NCBI RefSeq assembly: GCF_016862315.1
Contig: NZ_BOMS01000076.1
Location: 1-64,000 of the forward strand
Source: Actinoplanes palleronii
Lineage (GTDB): Bacteria > Actinomycetota > Actinomycetes > Mycobacteriales > Micromonosporaceae
Direction of reading: 5' to 3'
DNA length: 64,000 bases
Positions 17,127-24,598 of this stretch are shown here, piece after piece. The notes beneath the pieces are model-generated. The model saw nothing but the letters and a program-made list of their open reading frames with translations. It did not search any database and was not told the DNA's origin. The position numbers and the translations under genes were made by a program. How positions within the stretch are numbered: the stretch's first letter is position 1; each line of letters opens with the position of its first letter.

Positions 17127-17374
17127 GAACCGCACCCCAGCAGGGCAATGGCAAGACAAGACCTTGACGAAATTCCAGGTCAAGGCAGGTGCAGGCAGGG
17201 CTGATGCAAATTCAGGGTTCTGCCTGATGCGGTCGAAGGAAAGCATGTAGGACCGCACTTGGTAAGGCAGTGGAAGTGGCAGTCAAGACCTTGACGAATT
17301 TCCAGGTCGAGGCACGCAGATAGGGCCGATGAACGTTCAGGGCTCTGTCTGATGCAGCAAGGATCTGCCGCACG
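17127..17374 (+). repeat. Two tandem ~125-nt repeats with shared stem-loops, possible structured RNA
   Basis: Units 17127-17250 and 17251-17374 align over most of their length. Each has a first hairpin, CCTTGAC...GTCAAGG at about 17162 in unit 1 and CCTTGAC...GTCGAGG at about 17289 in unit 2. Each has a second hairpin, TCAGG...CCTGA at about 17212 and TCAGG...TCTGA at about 17337. Both stem differences keep pairing as G-U on the + strand but become A-C mismatches on the minus strand, which favours a + strand RNA. A more decayed third unit may precede them (about 17036-17126: ACCGCAC, GGGCCCGGAAATGTTC). The rest of 16818-17126 shows no gene. Two sites are a small sample, so the RNA reading is tentative. 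Confidence 0.5.
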
Positions 17375-17440
17375 TGCGCGGGGCCATGAAGTTTGCGTGG
17401 GGTTCCGACACCGGCAGACGGTAAGACAGCAGTACAGAAA

Positions 17441-17656
17441 ATGGAAGCAGAGGAAAGGGAGGGTTCAGCACCGTTGGATCGCCCGCCGTCAGGACGCAGT
17501 GCCGGTTCTGGGGTGGACACCGCAGTCTCCATCGAACGTGAGGTGGTCTCCGGTCACGCGTATGCGATCCTCGCACTCCACGCCGCTGAAGTTCGCGGCC
17601 GGTGCGGATACGACAAACCGACGAACCTGTTGGTAGATGGTGTAGTAAACCCGTAA
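17441..17656 (+). CDS. Doubtful small ORF upstream of the MerR-like gene
   Basis: 71 codons from an ATG at 17441 to TAA at 17654-17656. The C-terminal half (SIEREVVSGHAYAILALH) reads like protein, but third-position G/C content is far below the neighbours and no ribosome site stands out. It may equally be leader sequence of the downstream gene. No family recognised. Confidence 0.25.
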   Translation: MEAEEREGSAPLDRPPSGRSAGSGVDTAVSIEREVVSGHAYAILALHAAEVRGRCGYDKPTNLLVDGVVNP

Positions 17657-17660
17657 CCCT

Positions 17661-17688
17661 GGGCCCCGGCGCTTCTGCGCCGGGGCCC
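17661..17688 (+). terminator. Perfect 12-bp GC hairpin 20 nt before the MerR-like gene
   Basis: GGGCCCCGGCGC and GCGCCGGGGCCC flank a TTCT loop, followed by TCGTC. It lies between the upstream repeats and the ribosome site of the gene at 17708. It could end an upstream transcript, act as an attenuator, or be a processing or stability element of the MerR-like mRNA. Confidence 0.6.
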
Positions 17689-17707
17689 TCGTCATGGAGG
17701 TCCCTGT

Positions 17708-18028
17708 ATGGCTCAACCGGATGACATGCTCGACGATGAGGATTACCCCGCCTACACGATGGGCCGCGCCGCGGAGATCACTGGCGCTTCGCAGGATTTC
17801 CTGCGCCGCCTCGACGAGGCGAAGCTGATCACCCCGTTCCGATCCGCCGGCGGGCACCGCCGCTACTCCCGCTACCAGCTGCGCCTCGCCGCACGGGCCC
17901 GGGAGATGGTCGACAACGGCACCGCCCTGGAAGCCGCCTGCCGGATCATCATCCTCGAGAACCAACTCGAGGACGCTCTCCGACTCAACGAGAGCTACCA
18001 GCACCGGCAGCACGCGGACGCTGCCTGA
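17708..18028 (+). CDS. MerR-like HTH regulator
   Basis: 106 residues with GGAGG 7 nt before the ATG. An acidic start is followed by a MerR-type winged helix: YTMGRAAEITGASQDFLRRLDEAKLI, GGHRRYSRYQLR wing, then a helix with GTALEAACRIIILENQLEDA. There is no long effector-binding tail, so it resembles the small single-domain MerR-like proteins common in actinomycetes. Its target is unknown. The strong hairpin directly upstream suggests control at the mRNA level. Confidence 0.8.
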   Translation: MAQPDDMLDDEDYPAYTMGRAAEITGASQDFLRRLDEAKLITPFRSAGGHRRYSRYQLRLAARAREMVDNGTALEAACRIIILENQLEDALRLNESYQHRQHADAA

Positions 18029-18208
18029 CGCCCAAGGACCGTTCGGCGTATCCACTGCTCGCGGAACGGCACCAGGCGCCGCAGCCCCAGCCGGCCTGCG
18101 GTCACGCATGTCCGTCGCCGATGGATCAGATGCATCGACCATCCGCGCATACCGTCAGCAACGGACTCCTCCGGCGGTGATCGCATGTCAAACCCGCCAC
18201 TTCGCAGG

Positions 18209-19375
18209 TCAGGCCGGTGGCGCCGACCTGAAGGTCATCCGGATTTCCTCGATGAGCAGGCCCGGCTGCTCGAGAGCGGCGAAATGGCCACCGCGATCGA
18301 GCTGGGCGTAGTGCAACACGGTCGCGTAGCGTCGTTCGATCCAGCGCCGGGATGCCTGGACCGCCTCGCCAGGGAAGATGCTGAACCCGGCGGGGACGGG
18401 GTTGGGCTCCCAGGGACCGGTGTCCGTGGCGCTACTCAACCGCTCTTCCCAGTAAAGGCGGGCGGAGGACGCCGCGGAGTTGGGGAGCCAGTAGAGCATG
18501 ATGTCGTCGAGGATCTCGTCGCGGGCGACGGCCTTCTCCGGATGCCCGTCGCTGTCGGTGACGTCCTGGAAAAGGGTGTAGATCCACGCGGCGAGTCCGG
18601 CCGGCGAGTCGGCGAGCGAGTAGCCGATCGTCTGCGGCCTGGTCGCCTGCTCCCGGGCATAAGCGTCCAGCTCGCTCTGGTAGCGCTGAGCGTGCGCCAT
18701 CATCTGCTGCTCCTCGGGCGTCGCCTCGCTCATCTCCTGCGCGGTGGGGAACACCAGCGGGAGGTTGAAGTGCACGGCCCTGCACCGTTCGGGTGCCTTG
18801 CGGGAGATCTGCTCGACGACGGCCGCACCCCAGTCGCCGCCCTGGGCGAACCAGCGGTCGTAACCCAGCCGCTGCATGAGGGTGATCCACGCGTCGGCTG
18901 TCCGGGAGATGTTCCAACCTGCGGCGGTGGGCTTGTCGGAGAACCCGAAGCCCGGCATGGAGGGGATCACGACGTGGAAGGCGTCCTCGGCGTTGCCGCC
19001 GTGTGCAACTGGATCGGTCAGCGGGCCGATCAGCTGCCGGAATTCCAGAATGGAGCCGGGCCAGCCGTGGCACAGCAGCAGCGGCGTCGCACCAGGCTCA
19101 GCCGAGCGCACATGCAGGAAGTGGATGCCGATCCCGTCCAGAACGGTGCGGGATGAGCCGAAGCTGTTGATGGCTCGCTCGGTGCGGCGCCAGTCGTAGC
19201 CGGTGGCCCAGTGATCGCAGAGGGCTCGGATGCGGTCCAACTGCGGTCCCTGGCTCGAGTCCTGGACGGTTTCGCGGTCCGGCCAGCGGGTGGCGGTGAG
19301 GCGACGCAACAGGTCCTGCAGATCGTCGTCGGAGACTGCGACCGTGAACGGCTCGACGGTGTCGCTGGTTTTCAT
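18209..19375 (-). CDS. Epoxide hydrolase (EHN domain plus alpha/beta-hydrolase)
   Basis: 388 residues from the ATG at 19375, chosen because GGAG lies 7 nt upstream; the longer frame from 19462 would read through the operator. The N-terminal EHN region begins VEPFTVAVSDDDLQDLLRRL. The core shows HGWPGS (oxyanion), nucleophile Asp in GGDWGA, and catalytic His in RGGHFAALEQP. The family opens epoxides to diols by an Asp-ester route; members also act as haloalkane or ester hydrolases. It is divergent from a TetR gene across a 40-bp inverted-repeat operator, so it is probably induced by a small xenobiotic or metabolite sensed by that regulator. Confidence 0.85.
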   Translation of the reverse strand: MKTSDTVEPFTVAVSDDDLQDLLRRLTATRWPDRETVQDSSQGPQLDRIRALCDHWATGYDWRRTERAINSFGSSRTVLDGIGIHFLHVRSAEPGATPLLLCHGWPGSILEFRQLIGPLTDPVAHGGNAEDAFHVVIPSMPGFGFSDKPTAAGWNISRTADAWITLMQRLGYDRWFAQGGDWGAAVVEQISRKAPERCRAVHFNLPLVFPTAQEMSEATPEEQQMMAHAQRYQSELDAYAREQATRPQTIGYSLADSPAGLAAWIYTLFQDVTDSDGHPEKAVARDEILDDIMLYWLPNSAASSARLYWEERLSSATDTGPWEPNPVPAGFSIFPGEAVQASRRWIERRYATVLHYAQLDRGGHFAALEQPGLLIEEIRMTFRSAPPA

Positions 19376-19423
19376 CAAGTGCTCCTGGAGTGCTCGGTAT
19401 CGGGGGAGCGCCAGTCTAGCCAT

Positions 19424-19465
19424 TAAGTGGAAAATAAATTCAACTTGGAATTCTTCTTCCACTTA
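19424..19465. promoter_or_regulatory. Nested inverted-repeat operator between epoxide hydrolase and TetR genes
   Basis: TAAGTGGAA (19424-19432) and TTCCACTTA (19457-19465) form a perfect 9-bp inverted repeat. Inside it AATTC (19437-19441) and GAATT (19448-19452) form a second one. The element fills the gap between two divergent genes and is AT-rich against the background, so it should hold both promoters and the TetR binding site. Confidence 0.65.
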
Positions 19466-19480
19466 GATAGTGTCGATCAC

Positions 19481-20110
19481 GTGACCGACCCGGCTCCTCC
19501 CCTGCGCCGCGACGCTGAGCGCAACCGCCAACTATTGCTGCGCACGGCGTACGAACTGATGGCCACCGAGGGCCTGGACGTCTCGTACGAAGACATCGCC
19601 CGAGCCGCGGGCACCGGGATGGGCACGATGTACCGCCGCTTCCCGGACCGGCAGGACCTGCTGAACGCCCTGTTCAACGACCACATCGACACGGTGATCG
19701 GCTTTGCCGAGCAGGCAGCGCAGCGCGACGACGCCTGGGCCGGGCTCATCTGGTTCCTCGAGCAGCAACTCGAGATCGAGGCGCGCAGCCGGGGAGTCGG
19801 GGAGCTGCTGCGCAGCCGGAGCCAGGCCACCGCAGCGGTCCAGCGGGCCCACGATCGGATGACCCCGCTCGTGGCGGAGCTCATCGCCCGCGCCGTCCGT
19901 GCGGGTCAATTGCCAGCCGGAGCAACCCCCGCCGACTTCGCCGCCGTGCACGTGATGGTGGGCAGTGTCATGGACGCCTCTCGCGGCTTCGCCCCGCAGC
20001 TGTGGCGACGCGCCCTGACCATCGCTCTGGCCGGCCTGCGCCACGCCGACCTGTCCGGCGACCCGCCGGACGAGACGGTCATCGACCACCTCTACAACGA
20101 GAAGAAATGA
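19481..20110 (+). CDS. TetR family transcriptional regulator
   Basis: 209 residues from the GTG at 19481; the frame from 19427 would start inside the operator. The N-terminal HTH is typical: RNRQLLLRTAYELMATEGLDVSYEDIARAAG then GMGTMYRRFPDRQDLL, read as two adjacent segments. The C-terminal ligand domain is helical and fits the TetR_C family seen with SDR or oxidoreductase targets. It likely represses both itself and the divergent epoxide hydrolase. Its last codon overlaps the next gene's ATG (ATGA), so that oxidoreductase is in the same regulon. Confidence 0.85.
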   Translation: MTDPAPPLRRDAERNRQLLLRTAYELMATEGLDVSYEDIARAAGTGMGTMYRRFPDRQDLLNALFNDHIDTVIGFAEQAAQRDDAWAGLIWFLEQQLEIEARSRGVGELLRSRSQATAAVQRAHDRMTPLVAELIARAVRAGQLPAGATPADFAAVHVMVGSVMDASRGFAPQLWRRALTIALAGLRHADLSGDPPDETVIDHLYNEKK

Positions 20111-20514
20111 AGGTCCAGCCCATCATGGCTCTGCCGGATGACCTGCTCCAGGTCCTCAACGCCAAGGCGATCTGCTTCGTGACCACGCTGATGCCCGACG
20201 GATCGCCGCAGATCTCGCAGACCTGGGCCGGTACGGACGGTGAACACGTACTCATCAACACAGTGGACACCCACCAGAAGACCCGCAACATCAAACGTGA
20301 CCCTCGCATCGCCATCGGCATCGCTGACCCTGCCGCACCGTCGCGGTCCTGGGCTCTGCGCGGCACGGTCGTGGACGCCACAACGGACGGCGCCCGGGAA
20401 AACATCGACGAGCTGTCCCAGAAGTACATCGGCCGCCCGTACCCCGGTTTCGGCGGCGGTCAGCAGCAGCGCGTCCTCCTCACCATCAAGGTCGACAAGC
20501 TGCATACGCCCTGA
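20107..20514 (+). CDS. PNPOx-like / F420-dependent split-barrel oxidoreductase
   Basis: 135 residues. The flavin/F420-binding split-barrel signature is clear: an N-terminal helix, CFVTTLMPDGSPQISQTW, HVLINTVDTHQKTRNIKRDPRIAI and a C-terminal strand LLTIKVDKLH. Such proteins reduce xenobiotics or biliverdin-like substrates with F420 or FMN. The ATG at 20107 overlaps the TetR stop; an ATG at 20125 is an alternative. Co-transcription with TetR and divergence from an epoxide hydrolase suggest a detoxification role. Confidence 0.75.
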   Translation: MKVQPIMALPDDLLQVLNAKAICFVTTLMPDGSPQISQTWAGTDGEHVLINTVDTHQKTRNIKRDPRIAIGIADPAAPSRSWALRGTVVDATTDGARENIDELSQKYIGRPYPGFGGGQQQRVLLTIKVDKLHTP

Positions 20515-20622
20515 TCCCTGAACGCAGCGCCGACCCGCTTGCGCCGGGCCGCCCGGCGGTTCTTTGCCGTCCTGTTGGCAAAAGCTCGCTAGCCTGTCGA
20601 TGCACGTCGATGGGAGTTGACC

Positions 20623-21006
20623 ATGGATGACATCGATGCCGCCGAGGATTGGCTGGATTCCTGGGCGGGCCAAGTAAATACGCAAGCTGCGCGCGGCGTC
20701 GAGCTGTCGCGGCGGGTAGCAGCACTGACCGGTTCTGCGGAGGGTCACGGCGGCGCGATCCGGGTCGTCGTCGGGTCCGGCGGCCAGTTGGCGCGGCTCG
20801 AACTCGACGACCGGGTGCATGAGCTGTCGGGCCCTCGGCTGGCCGAGGAGATCATGACAGTGACACGGTGCGCGCAGGCGGCCCTCGCCCGTTTGGTGGC
20901 CGAGCAGGTCAGAGCGACGGTCGGCGTGGACTCCGAGACTGGGCAAGCGGTGATCGATTCGTTCGAGTCCCGGTTCGGCACGGTCCAGCGCGAGGCGGAT
21001 CGATGA
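20623..21006 (+). CDS. YbaB/EbfC-like protein of a T7SS-type toxin operon
   Basis: 127 residues from the ATG at 20623, with GGGAG 6 nt upstream. The shape fits YbaB/EbfC-like proteins: an N-terminal helix, a glycine-rich turn (SGGQLARLEL) and a long C-terminal helix. In actinomycetes such genes commonly head operons with EspC-like and WXG-domain toxin genes, as here. Its stop overlaps the next gene's start. The role may be chaperone-like; DNA binding is known only for distant homologues. Confidence 0.6.
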   Translation: MDDIDAAEDWLDSWAGQVNTQAARGVELSRRVAALTGSAEGHGGAIRVVVGSGGQLARLELDDRVHELSGPRLAEEIMTVTRCAQAALARLVAEQVRATVGVDSETGQAVIDSFESRFGTVQREADR

Positions 21007-21329
21007 GTTCGGAAATGAGCTTTCCGGCCGAGGCGGTCTTGCAGCACGCCGACCTGGTCCGCGAAGCATCCGACGAGATGAAGCAGATCCGGGCGGCAAT
21101 CGGCGAGATAGGCATGAGCAGCGCGGCGTACGGGCAGCTCTGCCAATTCCTGCCGACCCTGCTGACGCCGTTGTTCGGTAGCGCTGCGGGGGTCTTGAAC
21201 GACGCGGTGGAAGCACTCGGGGAGACGGCGCTGAATCTGCGCACGACGGTTTCCCGCCTCACAGCGGCCGACAGCGCCGGCGCTCAGGATCTGCACCAGG
21301 CCGCAGGACCGAGCCTCGGTCAGCCATGA
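21003..21329 (+). CDS. Small helical EspC/WXG100-like protein
   Basis: 108 residues, all-helical, with an ATG overlapping the previous TGA and a stop overlapping the next start. Heptad-like helices (LQHADLVREASDEMKQIRAAI) and a central turn fit the WXG100/EspC superfamily, though no strict WxG is present. Such proteins pair with the N-terminal domain of the adjacent large substrate for type VII secretion. Role inferred from operon position. Confidence 0.6.
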   Translation: MSSEMSFPAEAVLQHADLVREASDEMKQIRAAIGEIGMSSAAYGQLCQFLPTLLTPLFGSAAGVLNDAVEALGETALNLRTTVSRLTAADSAGAQDLHQAAGPSLGQP

Positions 21330-22307
21330 TGACCCCGAATCCGCTGATCGCCCAGACTGCCACGTCGACCACCTGGTACACCGGGCTCGGCCTGGCAGAA
21401 GACGCCGCCCAGATCAGCAATGGGATCCAGAACGGCAGTTGGGTCGACAGCACGCTCGGCGGCGTCGGCGGTTCCTTGGACCTGCTCGGAACAGTGATCG
21501 ACCCGCTCGGCTCGCTGGCCGCCTGGGGCATCGGCTGGCTGATGGAGCACCTGCAGCCCCTACGCGAGGCCCTGGACTGGCTGGCCGGCCAGCCCGACAA
21601 GATCAGCGCACATGCCGCCACGTGGCGCAACGTCGCCACGGCTGTGACCGCCACTCACCAGCGCTACGCCGACGCCGTCCGTGACCAGACGACCGGCTGG
21701 TCCGGCGCCTCCGGTGACGCCTACCGGCACCATGCGGCGCAGCAACTCGACGCCCTCGGCGGCATCGCGAAAGCCTCCGAAGGGATCTCATACGCCGTCG
21801 AGGGCGCCGGGCTGCTCGTCGGCCTGGTCCGTGGCATTGTCCGCGATCTGATCGCCCAGTTCGTAGCCACGCTCGCCACCCGTCTACCTCAATGGCTGGC
21901 CGAGGAAGGCCTGACCCTCGGCCTCGCTACCCCGGTGGTCATCAGCCAGGTGAGCGCCCTCGTCGCCACATGGGTCAACCGGATCCAAGGCTTCATTCGA
22001 GCACTGCTGAACAGCCTGCGGCGGCTCAACGGCAAACTCACCGAATTGACCCGCATACTCGACGAACTCAAAAACAAACTCGGCAAGCTCAGCCGCTCCG
22101 ACCCGACGGCAACCGCCTCCGATGCAACCGCAGGAGTGCGCCAGACCGGCGGTGAGCTGCGACGCCCTCGCGGCGACATAGATTTCGAGGAGTACTGGGC
22201 CGATCATGCTTACGACACCTTCCGCGCCTCCGACGACGAACTGAGCCGCCATGATCTTTCCGGACAGGTGCACCAAATAGAATTGGTTCGCCTGGGAAAG
22301 GAATTGC

Positions 22308-22598
22308 ATGCCTCGTCCGAAGAGAAGTTTCTCGCCGGAGTTCCGGCGAGAGGCTGTAAAACTCGTCATCGACGAGTCGCGTCCGATTGTTGATGTGGCT
22401 CGCGAATTGGGGGTCGGCGAGGGCACGTTGGGTAGCTGGGTAGCCAGACATCGCCGTGAGCATGTCGACGAGGAACCGGCCCTTTCGGTCAACGAGCGTG
22501 AACGGCTGCGGCAGCTGGAACGCGAGACGCGGGAATTGCGTATGGAGAATGAATTCCTGAAAAAAGCCGCGGCGTACTTCGCCCGGGATCATCGGTGA
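22308..22598 (+). CDS. IS3-family transposase OrfA
   Basis: 96 residues. A transposase_8-type HTH (FSPEFRREAVKLVIDE, VARELGVGEGTLGSWV) is followed by a leucine-zipper-like helix (ERLRQLERETRELRMENEFL). It binds the terminal repeats. Near its end the run AAAAAAG at 22560-22566 is the classic slippery site for -1 frameshifting that makes the OrfAB transposase, and orfB lies in the -1 frame. Confidence 0.9.
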   Translation: MPRPKRSFSPEFRREAVKLVIDESRPIVDVARELGVGEGTLGSWVARHRREHVDEEPALSVNERERLRQLERETRELRMENEFLKKAAAYFARDHR

Positions 22599-23506
22599 GC
22601 GACACGTTCGAGTTCATCGACGGCGAGTACGCAACATCACAGAAGAACAAAAATAGTTTGTCTCCATCTCTGACGAAGATGTGTTCCTGGCTGGACGTTT
22701 CCCGGTCCGGGTATTACGACTGGCGAAATAAGCCGGCCTCCGCGACCTCTCTGCGCCGCGAGGAATTGAAGACGTTCATTACTTATTTCTTCGAGGCGTC
22801 TGACGGCACCTACGGCTACCGCCGCATCCACGCGGACCTGGCCGCCCACGGCGTCGCCTGCGGCCTGGAGCTGGTTCGCGACCTGATGCGTGAGCTGGGC
22901 CTGCGGCCGTGCCAGCCTCGACCGTGGCGGCACAGCCTCACCGAGGCCGGCGACACGCCGCACCGCATTCCTGATCTGATGGGCCGTAATTTCACCACCG
23001 ACCGCCCGGGGCGGAAAATGGTCGGTGATATCACGTATATTCCGACGTGGCAGGGCTGGCTTTTCCTGGCGACCGTGATCGACTGTTATACCCGGGAAGT
23101 CATCGGCTGGGCCATGGACGATCACTACCGCACGCCGCTCATCGAGGAAGCGGTCCAGATGGCGGCCAGGAACCACCGACTGGCCGATGACGCAATCTTC
23201 CATTCCGACCGCGGCAGCAATTACACCTCTGCCGATTACGGCGCCACTCTGAAAAATCTAAGGATTCGCCAATCCGTTGGCCGGACCGGCATCTGCTACG
23301 ACAACGCGATGGCCGAGTCGTTCTTCGCAACGCTGAAGAACGAGCGGGTCCGCCGTACCGTTTACCCGACGCGGGAACACGCTCGCCGCGATATTGCCAG
23401 ATACATCGAGCTCCGCTACAATTCCCGCAGACGCCACTCGCAACTCGGCTACAAAACGCCGCACCAGATCCGGTACGAGTTCGAGGATCAGCGACTCGCC
23501 GCGTGA
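22595..23506 (+). CDS. IS3-family transposase OrfB (DDE integrase core)
   Basis: 303 residues. The HTH_21 segment (YGYRRIHADL) precedes the rve catalytic core with Asp in VGDITYIPT, Asp in HSDRGSNY and Glu in MAESFFATLKNE, the DDE triad. It ends in the usual RRRHSQLGYKTPHQ motif. It is expressed from the overlapping GTG or, more likely, as an OrfAB fusion by frameshift. Intact. Confidence 0.92.
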   Translation: MSDTFEFIDGEYATSQKNKNSLSPSLTKMCSWLDVSRSGYYDWRNKPASATSLRREELKTFITYFFEASDGTYGYRRIHADLAAHGVACGLELVRDLMRELGLRPCQPRPWRHSLTEAGDTPHRIPDLMGRNFTTDRPGRKMVGDITYIPTWQGWLFLATVIDCYTREVIGWAMDDHYRTPLIEEAVQMAARNHRLADDAIFHSDRGSNYTSADYGATLKNLRIRQSVGRTGICYDNAMAESFFATLKNERVRRTVYPTREHARRDIARYIELRYNSRRRHSQLGYKTPHQIRYEFEDQRLAA

Positions 23507-23935
23507 ATTAGGCCTAAATACGCCTGTCCGAAAAATCAGTGGCAGCTCAAACTTCCCGCCATCGCCGCGACCGCCCAGGAATACGGCTTCAGCCCCGATG
23601 ACATCACGACCGTCAAGAATCACGTTTTCCGCGACGAACATCTACTCGACCTCTACGGAGATGAGATCGTCGCGCGCTTCGACGCCAACCCGCGCATGGC
23701 AGAGGCGTGGCAGCGGCTGGCCGCCGGCAATCCTCACCCGGCCGACATCGACTTGCTGCGGCACGAACGTTTCGAGGCGCAGTACATGGCCAGAACCGGC
23801 GACCCGAGCTACGGACGTGCGCATACCGCCACCATCGAGGCAGGATTTACCTGGGATCCTGAGGCCGCTGCCCGGGACGGGATCGGCTATCAGCGAAGTT
23901 ACTAGGCGCTTTGTCAACGAAGGGGGACGCCGGCG

Positions 23936-24238
23936 ATGACCGCCTCGATCGGGATCTGGGCACAGGGCGATCTGACCGGTGAGAGTGTGCTCTACCGGTG
24001 GGAAGCCAACGAACAGACCGGTTTCGTGACCTTCGAAGTACCGGCCCGAAGGATCCGTCCCGCGGATGACAGCGGTCAGCCGATCGGCGATCTTCTGTTC
24101 GACCCCGCGCAAGGTGAGCCGTCCGGCACCGCGGCTGGAGTAGACCGACGTCTGTTCAATCAGGTGGTCGTCGCCATCATGCGCGCATATCGACGCTCCG
24201 GGACTGCTCCTGCAACCGCGCACGCCTACTACTACTGA
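23936..24238 (+). CDS. Candidate immunity protein for the interrupted toxin
   Basis: 100 residues, 30 nt after the toxin stop, with AGGGGGA about 8 nt before the ATG. The sequence (GIWAQGDLTGESVLYRWEA, GFVTFEVPA) is beta-rich with no family I recognise. The end has Tyr-Tyr-Tyr. Size and location fit an immunity gene. Third-position G/C bias is modest, like other genes of this accessory region. Confidence 0.55.
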   Translation: MTASIGIWAQGDLTGESVLYRWEANEQTGFVTFEVPARRIRPADDSGQPIGDLLFDPAQGEPSGTAAGVDRRLFNQVVVAIMRAYRRSGTAPATAHAYYY

Positions 24239-24285
24239 GACCACAGCGAAACCAGCAACCTGGACGCACCTGGACGGCTCGGAAA

Positions 24286-24537
24286 ATGCGGTTCCACATC
24301 AATGAGGTATTCGATATTTCAGCGCGGGATGGCTTGATCGTCGTCGGGTCGATCCGCGATGGTGAGCTCGTCGGTGTCCCGCGCCTCCGGGATGACACCA
24401 GCGGAGACCTTGTCCACGTGCTCGGGGTCGATCACCTCACGCCGCGCACCCGGCGCACCGGCGAGACCATCCTGGTGGTCGATCGGGCAGACGCCGCATA
24501 TGTCGAGGTGGGGCGCTCCTGGACCGTCGAAGAATAG
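24286..24537 (+). CDS. Small EF-Tu domain-2-like beta-barrel protein
   Basis: 83 residues beginning FHINEVFDISARDGLIVVGSIRDGELVG, the strand-turn pattern of the translation-factor beta-barrel (EF-Tu domain 2) without a GTPase. Such single-barrel proteins are sometimes found next to polymorphic toxins. It may be a second immunity gene or a passenger; I cannot tell which. It follows the preceding gene by 47 nt. Confidence 0.5.
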   Translation: MRFHINEVFDISARDGLIVVGSIRDGELVGVPRLRDDTSGDLVHVLGVDHLTPRTRRTGETILVVDRADAAYVEVGRSWTVEE

Positions 24538-24598
24538 ATACGGTCACCTGGTTCTGAACAGCCAGGACGCCGGAGACGAGCGCGGGACCTGTCCGCGA

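Larger units (their letters stand above)
22252..23538 (+). mobile_element. IS3-family insertion sequence, 1287 bp
   Basis: Imperfect terminal inverted repeats start TGATCTTTCCGGACAGG at the left and, on the complement, TGATTTTTCGGACAGG at the right; the element begins TG and ends CA. It carries orfA and orfB overlapping by 4 nt. No target-site duplication is visible: CCA lies before and GTG after. Both ORFs are intact, so it may still be mobile. Confidence 0.85.
21326..23905 (+). pseudogene. WXG-domain T7SS-type toxin gene interrupted by an IS3 element
   Basis: The 5' part (21326-22251) encodes a WXG100-like domain (TTGWSGASGDAYR), a hydrophobic segment and a Lys/Arg-rich coiled coil, then DFEEYWADHAYDTFR. 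The 3' part (23539-23905) continues as WQLKLPAIAATAQEYG, then a C-terminal toxin-like domain with conserved-looking HVFRDEHLL, RFDANPRMAEAWQRL, DIDLLRHERFEAQY and YGRAHT. Removing 22252-23538 joins CA to G as one CAG codon and restores one open frame of about 430 residues, so the gene was intact before insertion. I recognise the C-terminal pattern from other actinobacterial WXG proteins but cannot name its activity. Immunity candidates follow at 23936 and 24286. Confidence 0.75.

Noticed and set aside
17212-17532. Minus-strand protein reading through the tandem repeats (shared TW(N/K)FVKVL)
   Set aside because: The shared peptide is explained by the DNA repeat itself, and the frame lacks a ribosome site and coding-type third-position bias.
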